Source: an uncultured Bacteroidales bacterium (GTDB taxonomy: Bacteria; Bacteroidota; Bacteroidia; Bacteroidales; Paludibacteraceae). From it: a stretch of DNA of 36,805 nucleotides. The stretch lies in assembly GCA_937911935.1 (NCBI GenBank), contig CALDQH010000108.1:1-36805 (forward strand). Direction: 5' to 3'. The notes under the pieces are model-generated. The model worked only from the letters and a program-made list of their open reading frames with translations, had not been told where the DNA came from and did not search any database. The translations under genes were made by a program, and so were the position numbers. Shown here piece by piece: positions 31,422 through 36,805 of this stretch. Numbering within the stretch: position 1 is the stretch's first letter; the number at the start of each line of letters is the position of its first letter.

Positions 31422-32725
31422 TGATACAAGAAAGTTACATAGCACTGTTTCAAGAAAACGAGGCTTTGTTTCAGCAAAACCTGCCATCGTGGAGGCAGCA
31501 AATGCGTACCTTGGCAGCAAAGCGTTTGCAAGAGCCCCTAAAGCTTACTTTTGCCGATGCCTACACACTTGACTATGGCTTGAATCTTGCGCGTTTACCT
31601 TTCAGGGGCGATCCTTTTGGACTATTTATGTGTGATATTCCGGGTATTACAAGCTATAACTATCTGGTTTTTAACGATAGTTTTTATGCACAACCCAATA
31701 TGCCCGCTTTGCCCGAAGGCGTAATAATATGCAGTTTGTCAGAAGCGTATCAAAATCACGCTTCTTTGCTGCAAGCTTTCCTTTTGCAAGAATCCCCCGT
31801 TAACCCCGATGTGGCATTTAATCAACTTTTTGCACAAGATGGCATGTTTATATATGTGCCCGATAACGTGCAATTAGATCGTCCGATCCAGTTGGTAAAC
31901 ATGATGTACGGCAAGGTTGATATGATGGCGATAAGCCACAACGTTGCCATCCTCGGAAAAAATGCAAAGGCTCAAGTTTTAGTTTGCGATCATGCTTATG
32001 GAAATGAGGTTCATTACCTATCTAACCGATATACACAGGTATTTGTAGGCGAGAACGCTATATACGAACACTATAAATTAGAAAGTTCGTCCCCTAAGAC
32101 AGTCAACGTTTCTACCTTATGCATCAATCAAGCCGAAAATAGCCATGTTTTGGCAAATGTAATCACCTTGGCAAACGGACAAACGCACAACCATGTAGAG
32201 GTTAATTTAAATGGCAAAGGTGCATATTTGTCGTTGAATGGTTTGGGATTGGGCAGAGACAAAGAAAAAATCCAAAACCATACCTTCATCAACCATAATG
32301 TAGCAGGTGCAAACAGCAACGAGCTATTTAAATACGTACTTAATGACCATGCAGAAGGCGACTTTTATGGTTTGATTAAGGTGTTAAAAGATGCCCAGCA
32401 GACTCAGGCATACCAAAGCAATCGAAATTTGTGTTTGTCTAAAACCGCTCGCATGTTTACACGTCCGCAATTAGAAATTTATGCAGACGACGTTAAATGT
32501 AATCATGGCTCAACGGTGGGACAACTCGACGAGAATGCTTTGTTTTACATGCGTTCCCGCGGTATCGACCCCGAAGAGGCGCGTATGCTACTTATGTTTG
32601 CTTTTGTACACGATGTATTGGATAATGTGCGCATCGAACCATTAAGAGACCGTCTTCAATTGTTGATAGAGCGTCGTTTAAGAGGAGATAATACACATTG
32701 TAATGGTTGTAAAATTTGTCGATAA
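31421..32725 (+). CDS. sufD: Fe-S cluster assembly protein SufD
   Basis: SufB paralogue that forms the SufBC2D scaffold and helps iron entry. 434 residues; the beta-helix core shows in the middle (VNVSTLCINQAENSHVLANVIT, ANSNELFKYVLNDHAEGDFYGLIKV) and the C-terminus has CNHGSTVGQLDENALFYMRSRGI, where the SufB-type CNQRG is replaced by MRSRG as usual for SufD. The extreme C-terminus is Cys-rich (HCNGCKICR), an unusual extra that could bind metal; I cannot tell whether it is functional. TAATG overlaps join it to sufC and sufS. Confidence 0.92.
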   Translation: MIQESYIALFQENEALFQQNLPSWRQQMRTLAAKRLQEPLKLTFADAYTLDYGLNLARLPFRGDPFGLFMCDIPGITSYNYLVFNDSFYAQPNMPALPEGVIICSLSEAYQNHASLLQAFLLQESPVNPDVAFNQLFAQDGMFIYVPDNVQLDRPIQLVNMMYGKVDMMAISHNVAILGKNAKAQVLVCDHAYGNEVHYLSNRYTQVFVGENAIYEHYKLESSSPKTVNVSTLCINQAENSHVLANVITLANGQTHNHVEVNLNGKGAYLSLNGLGLGRDKEKIQNHTFINHNVAGANSNELFKYVLNDHAEGDFYGLIKVLKDAQQTQAYQSNRNLCLSKTARMFTRPQLEIYADDVKCNHGSTVGQLDENALFYMRSRGIDPEEARMLLMFAFVHDVLDNVRIEPLRDRLQLLIERRLRGDNTHCNGCKICR

Positions 32726-33948
32726 TGGAAATAGCATCCAATATAACCCGCATACGTGAGGATTTTCCTATCCTTACATCGACCGTACACAAACATCCGT
32801 TGGTGTATTTGGACAATGCGGCTACCACCCAAAAACCTTGGTCTGTTATCAAAAAAATAGAAGAAGGCTATACCCGTCAAAATGCCAATGTGCATCGTGG
32901 AGTTCACTTTTTAAGCCAAATGGCTACCGAGGCACACGAAGATGCGCGCAAAACCGTGCAACAATTTTTAGGTGCAGCTCACACGCACGAAATTATTTTT
33001 ACTCGTGGCACTACCGAATCGATTAACTTAGTAGCCTATTCGTTTGGCGAAACCTTTCTAAAACAAGGCGACGAGGTGATTGTATCCGAAATGGAGCACC
33101 ATTCCAATATTGTACCTTGGCAATTGTTGCAACAACGCAAAGGCATTATTATAAAGGTAATACCTTTTAACCAGCAAGGCGAGTTGGATTTAACCGAATA
33201 TGCTTCTTTGTTTAGCGAACGTACCAAACTGGTTGCCGTAACCCATGTTTCGAATGTATTGGGCACCATCAACCCCGTAAAGCAACTTGTTCAAATAGCA
33301 CACAAGCACGATGTTCCTATTTTAATAGATGGAGCTCAATCTGTTCCACACATTGCAGTGAATGTACAAGATTTGGATGCCGATTTTTATGTCTTCTCGG
33401 GGCATAAAATATACGGTCCAACAGGTATAGGCGTGTTGTATGGCAAAGAAAAGTGGCTTGATGCCATGCTCCCTTACCAAGGTGGCGGCGAAATGATTGC
33501 GCAAGTAAGTTTTGAAAAAACAACCTTTAACGAGCTGCCTTATAAATTTGAAGCAGGAACCCCCGATTTTATCGGATCGACTGCACTTGCCGAAGCCATA
33601 CGTTATGTTCAAAACATCGGAATGGATCAAATCGCAGCTTACGAAACCTATTTGCTAAACTATGCTACCCAAAAATTACAACAAGTAGGCGATGTTCGCT
33701 TTTTTGGAACATCCTCGCACAAAAGTGCCGTAATTTCCATGCAAGTAGGCGATATACACCATTACGATATGGGTACTTTGCTCGATAAATTAGGTATAGC
33801 CCTTCGTACAGGGCATCACTGTGCACAACCCATTATGAAACATTATGGCATCGAAGGTACCTTGCGTGCATCGTTTGCTCTTTACAATACCACACAAGAA
33901 ATAGATGCGCTGATTGCTGGCATCGAACGTGTAAAACAACTTTTTTAA
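32725..33948 (+). CDS. sufS: Cysteine desulfurase SufS
   Basis: PLP-dependent enzyme that removes sulfur from L-cysteine for cluster assembly. 407 residues from ATG 32725, which overlaps the sufD stop (TAATG); an ATG nine bases earlier would add three residues inside sufD. The PLP lysine is Lys228 in FSGHKIYGPTGIGVLYG. The catalytic cysteine is Cys366 in RTGHHCAQP, the type II (SufS) loop rather than the IscS one. YLDNAATTQKP and GTTESINLVA are standard PLP-fold motifs. Confidence 0.96.
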   Translation: MEIASNITRIREDFPILTSTVHKHPLVYLDNAATTQKPWSVIKKIEEGYTRQNANVHRGVHFLSQMATEAHEDARKTVQQFLGAAHTHEIIFTRGTTESINLVAYSFGETFLKQGDEVIVSEMEHHSNIVPWQLLQQRKGIIIKVIPFNQQGELDLTEYASLFSERTKLVAVTHVSNVLGTINPVKQLVQIAHKHDVPILIDGAQSVPHIAVNVQDLDADFYVFSGHKIYGPTGIGVLYGKEKWLDAMLPYQGGGEMIAQVSFEKTTFNELPYKFEAGTPDFIGSTALAEAIRYVQNIGMDQIAAYETYLLNYATQKLQQVGDVRFFGTSSHKSAVISMQVGDIHHYDMGTLLDKLGIALRTGHHCAQPIMKHYGIEGTLRASFALYNTTQEIDALIAGIERVKQLF

Positions 33949-33957
33949 CCGTTTACT

Positions 33958-34386
33958 ATGACCATAAACCAATTACAAGACGAAATAATCGAAGATTTTT
34001 CCATCTTCGACGACTGGTTTGATAAGTACAGTCGAATTATAGAATTAGGAAACGAGTTGCCTGCTTTCCCCGATGAAAAGAAGTTGCCCGAAAACCTAAT
34101 AGAAGGATGCCAAAGCAAAGTATGGATAGATGCTCACTTAGACGATAACGGTCATGTGATTTTTGCAGGCGACAGCGATGCTGTTATTGTGAAGGGTATT
34201 TTAGCCTTGTTGCTCCATGTGGTAAACGACCATACCCCGCAAGAAATTATCGAAACAGATTTGTATTTTATCAACGAAATTGGTTTAAAAGAACACCTTT
34301 CACCAACACGTTCCAACGGTTTGTTGGCGATGGTCAAACAAATCAAATTTTATGCCATTGCCTTTCAGGCTTCCTCAAAAGCTTGA
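33958..34386 (+). CDS. sufE: Sulfur acceptor SufE
   Basis: Accepts persulfide sulfur from SufS and passes it to SufB. 142 residues, with the sulfur-accepting Cys51 in the motif LIEGCQSKVWI. The N-terminal helix DEIIEDFSIFDDWFDKYSRIIELG and the C-terminal SPTRSNGLLAMVKQIK block are characteristic. Last gene of the operon, nine bases after sufS and followed within 22 bases by a strong terminator. Confidence 0.95.
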   Translation: MTINQLQDEIIEDFSIFDDWFDKYSRIIELGNELPAFPDEKKLPENLIEGCQSKVWIDAHLDDNGHVIFAGDSDAVIVKGILALLLHVVNDHTPQEIIETDLYFINEIGLKEHLSPTRSNGLLAMVKQIKFYAIAFQASSKA

Positions 34387-34407
34387 TTCGCTATACAATC
34401 CTAAAAG

Positions 34408-34447
34408 AATACCCTCAACCACATGCTGGATTGAGGGTATTTTTTTA
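34408..34447 (+). terminator. Intrinsic terminator of the suf operon
   Basis: AATACCCTCAA (34408-34418) pairs perfectly with TTGAGGGTATT (34431-34441), followed by a T-run to 34447. Confidence 0.94.
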
Positions 34448-34491
34448 TCCATTACTACACAAAAAAAAGGAGCAGTAGTTCCAATTTATCG

Positions 34492-34518
34492 TCTATCTCT
34501 CTTACAAAGAGATATAGA
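34492..34518. repeat. TCTATATCTCTT-family palindrome
   Basis: TCTATCTCTCTT, ACA, AAGAGATATAGA: 12-bp arms with one mismatch. Confidence 0.75.
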
Positions 34519-34586
34519 TTTTGCTGCAAAAATACTTAAAATCAGCCATTTATGCAAATTCAAATTTCAAATTTGCACTCGATTAA

Positions 34587-34630
34587 GCAAGGTTAACATA
34601 AACATAAATTTTATTCGATATTAACCTTGC
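34587..34630. repeat. Inverted repeat GCAAGGTTAA / TTAACCTTGC
   Basis: Two perfect 10-bp arms (34587-34596, 34621-34630) separated by 24 AT-rich bases. Just before it, 34553-34577 has a small 7-nt-period run (GCAAATT, CAAATTT). Spacing of about 34 bp centre to centre would suit a dimeric regulator, but there is no direct evidence. Confidence 0.55.
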
Positions 34631-34697
34631 ATGTATAATCCCTGCTCAAACTACCTTATACGGCGTATTTTTATTTTCTAGTATTTGCAAAACAACC

Positions 34698-34726
34698 ATC
34701 TATATCTCTTTGTAAGAGATATAGAT
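34698..34726. repeat. TCTATATCTCTT-family palindrome, perfect 13-bp arms
   Basis: ATCTATATCTCTT, TGT, AAGAGATATAGAT. It lies 57 bp upstream of the B-box protein gene. Nothing else is seen in the 34448-34783 spacer apart from the repeats listed. Confidence 0.82.
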
Positions 34727-34783
34727 TATTTTGACACGTATTGTGTTGAAAACGTGAAAGTTATATGCTTTATAAAGTAAAAT

Positions 34784-35227
34784 ATGAATTGCTTTTATCA
34801 TCCAAATAAAGAAGCGGTAGCGCAATGCGTAGATTGTAATAAGGGGTTGTGTTATGAATGTTCTACCAAGTATAATATGGTTATATGCGATGAATGTGCC
34901 AAAGCGAGAAAACGAGAACGTCTTGCATATTACTTTAAACCGATTCTTATTACCGCAATATTATTTGTCCTATTCTTTTTGGCTTTCTCTGCTCCGGCAA
35001 AGCCTTTAGAAGAGTCTTTAGGATTAGCCTATGTATGTTCTTCTATATATGTGGGATGGAAAATCCTTTCTATCATTTTTTCTAAGGTATTCAATGTTGT
35101 AATAGGAGGTTGCATATTTTGGTTTGCTGTGCTTCTTTTTGGAATGTATGTAGGTGCTTTTGCCGTTCCTATCTACTTGCCTTATTGTTTATTTCAGATA
35201 ATTCGCACAAAATTAAGTTTTCGATAA
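34784..35227 (+). CDS. B-box-type zinc-finger membrane protein
   Basis: 147-residue protein. Residues 3-38 form a B-box-like zinc site: C3, H6, C15, C18, C23, C26, C35, C38 (MNCFYHPNKEAVAQCVDCNKG...). The remainder has three or four transmembrane helices (about 54-70, 80-98, 105-125, 127-142). Bacterial B-box membrane proteins of this layout are common, and their function is not known to me. No good promoter box is found; it is probably the head of a three-gene run with the two genes behind it. Confidence 0.72.
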   Translation: MNCFYHPNKEAVAQCVDCNKGLCYECSTKYNMVICDECAKARKRERLAYYFKPILITAILFVLFFLAFSAPAKPLEESLGLAYVCSSIYVGWKILSIIFSKVFNVVIGGCIFWFAVLLFGMYVGAFAVPIYLPYCLFQIIRTKLSFR

Positions 35228-35251
35228 TATTCTATATCTAACTATTTTTTT

Positions 35252-35710
35252 ATGAATAATAATATGAAAAAGATTTTTTTTATTTTGATAGGGTTTGTGT
35301 GCTCTATCGGATGCTTCGCTCAAGGAGTAGAAGATGATTTGTATGACACGAGTGAGTTTTCAATGCTAGCGAATATGAGTGCCATTTACTTAGCAGAAGG
35401 AAGAAATTATATCATGTCAGCAAAAGTGTTTGATTCAGGTGATAGATTTAATAAATTGCCTCGATTGGTAAGAAAAGTAGATAATGCAATTGAAGTATGC
35501 TACCAATATACTCAAAAATTTAGAAAAGATAATATCCTCCTTGAAGGCTATACAAAAGGGGAGATTAGAGAGATGAAAGAAGAAGCAGAAGCTGATGCTT
35601 TTAATAAGGTGGCTAGTGTTCAGAGAGAGGTTAAAGAGATTAAGAATGAAATACAACGAAGAATTCGAAATAAGATGGTTATGAATTCGATGTTTTTTAA
35701 TATCTATTAA
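35252..35710 (+). CDS. Small exported coiled-coil protein, unknown
   Basis: Unrecognised 152-residue protein. Signal peptide MNNNMKKIFFILIGFVCSIGCFAQ; the second Met (ATG 35264) is an equally good start. The Cys in the signal is followed by FAQ, so signal peptidase I cleavage is more likely than lipidation. The mature part is helical and strongly charged toward the C-terminus (about residues 95-140, GEIREMKEEAEADAFNKVAS then VQREVKEIKNEIQRRIRNK), consistent with a short coiled coil. It lies 24 bases after the B-box gene and 22 before the MORN gene. Confidence 0.6.
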   Translation: MNNNMKKIFFILIGFVCSIGCFAQGVEDDLYDTSEFSMLANMSAIYLAEGRNYIMSAKVFDSGDRFNKLPRLVRKVDNAIEVCYQYTQKFRKDNILLEGYTKGEIREMKEEAEADAFNKVASVQREVKEIKNEIQRRIRNKMVMNSMFFNIY

Positions 35711-35732
35711 TGATTAGTATAAAGGAGATAAG

Positions 35733-36254
35733 ATGATGAAAAAGATATTTTTTAGTATTTCTTTATTGATGTTGTTTGCTGCCTGCGATGAACATGATGT
35801 TAAAGTAGTAGAAGATTCGCAAGGAAGAACAGAGTATCAAGTATTAAAAGACGAAAATGGTGTTGAAGTAAACGATGGATACTACAATGTCTATTTTTTA
35901 TCGGGCGAAAAAGCTTCTTCTGGCATTTATGTAATGGGTAAAAAAGAAGGCGAATGGAAAACATTTGCTAAAAGTGGAGCTTTAATGGAGGTTGTTACAT
36001 ATAAAAACGATACGTTGCACGGTAGATGGGCGCAAATGGATGAAAAGGGTAGAGTGATTATGGAGCAGTTTCGCAAGAATGGCGTTTTGGATAGCTTATA
36101 TACATTAAGTTTGGAAGAAGGAGTGATAACCACGCAAGGCAATTACGTAAATGGAAAGAAAGATGGGATATGGAAATATGCCTGTAAAAACGACACGTGT
36201 ATTTTTAGTATCACCTATGAGGAAGGAAAGATTGTTCTTCCTAATAAAAAATGA
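35733..36254 (+). CDS. MORN-repeat lipoprotein (YwqK-like)
   Basis: 173-residue lipoprotein: MMKKIFFSISLLMLFAAC with lipidation at Cys18 (start could be the second Met). It contains MORN_2-type units: SGIYVMGKKEGEWKTFAKSG, YKNDTLHGRWAQMDEKGR and GNYVNGKKDGIWKYACKN, each with the G-x-W/K-DG-x-W pattern. Such proteins are sometimes annotated as YwqK-family antitoxins, but no toxin is adjacent, so I do not call it one. Last gene before the rRNA operon; no terminator is seen behind it. Confidence 0.72.
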   Translation: MMKKIFFSISLLMLFAACDEHDVKVVEDSQGRTEYQVLKDENGVEVNDGYYNVYFLSGEKASSGIYVMGKKEGEWKTFAKSGALMEVVTYKNDTLHGRWAQMDEKGRVIMEQFRKNGVLDSLYTLSLEEGVITTQGNYVNGKKDGIWKYACKNDTCIFSITYEEGKIVLPNKK

Positions 36255-36350
36255 TCTTCGGTAAGCAATTTTTAGGGTGTAGAAATCGGGCTTGACAATC
36301 AATCGATTATAAAATTCTTTCGATTTTCTTTCAAAAAAGTGTTCAAAATA

Positions 36351-36382
36351 TTTGGAGTGTAAAGAAAAATGCTCTACTTTTG
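36351..36382 (+). promoter_or_regulatory. rRNA promoter P1
   Basis: TTTG at 36351-36354, 20-nt spacer, TACTTTTG at 36375-36382: full consensus. An AT-rich UP-like stretch lies upstream (36310-36350). Confidence 0.8.
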
Positions 36383-36393
36383 CACCCGCTTTC

Positions 36394-36409
36394 GAGAACG
36401 ACGGTTCTC
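36394..36409 (+). promoter_or_regulatory. Hairpin at the P1 transcript start
   Basis: GAGAAC/GTTCTC with a GACG loop, within the first 25 nt of the predicted P1 transcript. Confidence 0.5.
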
Positions 36410-36489
36410 AGTTATAAAGCAAGTATTGTTGCAAGGCTGTTACAGCATCGTTTGACGATTAAAATTTTTAAAATTTTTTCTTTAAAAAT

Positions 36490-36520
36490 TTTGCAGAATC
36501 AAAAACCTGCTTTATCTTTG
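36490..36520 (+). promoter_or_regulatory. Second promoter P2 in the rRNA leader
   Basis: TTTG at 36490-36493, 19-nt spacer, TATCTTTG at 36513-36520. Its transcript would begin near 36526, directly at an octamer array and about 55 nt before a terminator-like hairpin. Confidence 0.65.
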
Positions 36521-36528
36521 CAATCCGT

Positions 36529-36584
36529 TTCGGCAAGATTGGTATTCGGCTCACCGAATAACCGCATCACCGAATCACCAAAAA
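36529..36584. repeat. Octamer array in the rRNA leader
   Basis: Seven 8-nt units: TTCGGCAA, GATTGGTA, TTCGGCTC, ACCGAATA, ACCGCATC, ACCGAATC, ACCAAAAA. The right half is approximately the reverse complement of the left half. It runs straight into the terminator-like hairpin. Confidence 0.8.
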
Positions 36585-36606
36585 ACTACAGTGGTAGTTT
36601 TTTTCT
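36581..36606 (+). terminator. Terminator-like hairpin inside the rRNA leader
   Basis: AAAAACTAC (36581-36589), AGTG, GTAGTTTTT (36594-36602), then further Ts. Geometry is that of an intrinsic terminator, but it lies between two good promoters and the 16S gene, so transcription must pass or be regulated here. Confidence 0.65.
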
Positions 36607-36613
36607 TAAGTAG

Positions 36614-36625
36614 TGTTCTTTGAAA
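36614..36625 (+). promoter_or_regulatory. boxA-like antitermination site
   Basis: TGTTCTTTGAAA resembles the boxA of rRNA leaders (E. coli TGCTCTTTAACA), recognised by NusB/NusE. It lies just after the terminator-like hairpin and 119 nt before 16S. Confidence 0.6.
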
Positions 36626-36743
36626 GACTGAATATACAAACAACCAAAACAAGGTTAAGGAAAAAAATAGCAACCGTCAGTTTCCTATTTTATGGAAACT
36701 AAACAGGTAACCTAAGTCAGAGATAAATTTATATAATATATAT

Positions 36744-36805
36744 ACAACGAAGAGTTTGATCCTGGCTCAGGATGAACGCTAGCGACAGGCCTAACACATG
36801 CAAGT
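36744..36805 (+). rRNA. rrs: 16S ribosomal RNA, 5' end (partial)
   Basis: The universal 5' sequence AGAGTTTGATCCTGGCTCAG is at 36751-36770, followed by GATGAACGCTAGCGACAGGC and CACATGCAAGT, a Bacteroidales-type start. The mature 5' end is placed near 36744 by alignment of GAAGAG with E. coli positions 6-11. The gene runs off the window. Confidence 0.98.

Noticed and set aside
34352..34624. Open frame over the sufE end and its terminator
   Set aside because: Runs through the terminator hairpin and palindromes in a different frame from sufE.
35733..36254. Toxin-antitoxin module with a YwqK-like antitoxin
   Set aside because: The product is a lipoprotein with MORN units and no toxin candidate is adjacent.
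36380..36613. Open frame across the rRNA leader
   Set aside because: Covers promoter P2, octamer array and terminator; not coding.

Overview
The window reads as a chromosomal segment of a Bacteroidetes bacterium, most likely order Bacteroidales. The grounds are promoters of the TTTG-N19/20-TAnnTTTG type, a six-gene Na+-NQR operon, the gene order rimP-nusA-infB-cvpA-sufBCDSE, several FISUMP/MORN/collagen-like lipoproteins, and a 16S rRNA 5' end at the right edge whose first bases are of Bacteroidales type. These are family-level judgements from the sequence alone; no database was consulted.

Layout. 1-3.0 kb (minus): a DUF3298-type lipoprotein and RNase R. 3.0-9.7 kb (plus): promoter, structured leader and nqrABCDEF, the sodium-pumping NADH:quinone oxidoreductase. 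9.7-10.7 kb: an ORF6N-domain gene lying between two identical 54-bp copies of the terminator that follows nqrF. 10.7-12.7 kb: repeat-rich spacer, a FISUMP lipoprotein and a convergent BASS-type transporter. 12.9-24.1 kb: priA, a TPR protein, mscS, a secreted GH13 debranching enzyme, trpS with a small TPR gene, a collagen-like lipoprotein, lolD, tcdA and a second FISUMP lipoprotein. 24.1-34.4 kb: one dense plus-strand block for translation/transcription (rimP, nusA, infB), cvpA and the SUF Fe-S cluster genes, ending in a strong terminator. SUF can supply the Fe-S centres that NqrF and NqrD/E need. 34.4-36.25 kb: AT-rich spacer with palindromes and three small envelope genes. 36.25-36.8 kb: rRNA promoter(s), leader and the start of 16S rRNA.

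The most unusual content is non-coding. Every spacer in the nqr operon, and the one between the DUF3298 gene and rnr, is filled largely or wholly by an imperfect 7-nt-period array. In four nqr spacers it runs from the stop codon to the next start in constant phase, with a different word in each spacer and a strand switch in the middle, so the RNA could fold back. A second family with an 8-nt period (core ATTAGTCG / ATTCACCG) sits at transcription-unit borders, three times directly against an intrinsic terminator. Other points are a perfect palindrome read in frame inside RNase R, a dispersed 13-15 bp-arm palindrome family, a 9-bp hairpin at the predicted 5' end of the rimP-nusA-infB mRNA, and an intrinsic-terminator-like hairpin inside the rRNA leader.

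Several long ORFs begin inside spacer repeats; for these I chose internal starts on family and signal-peptide grounds and say so in each entry.
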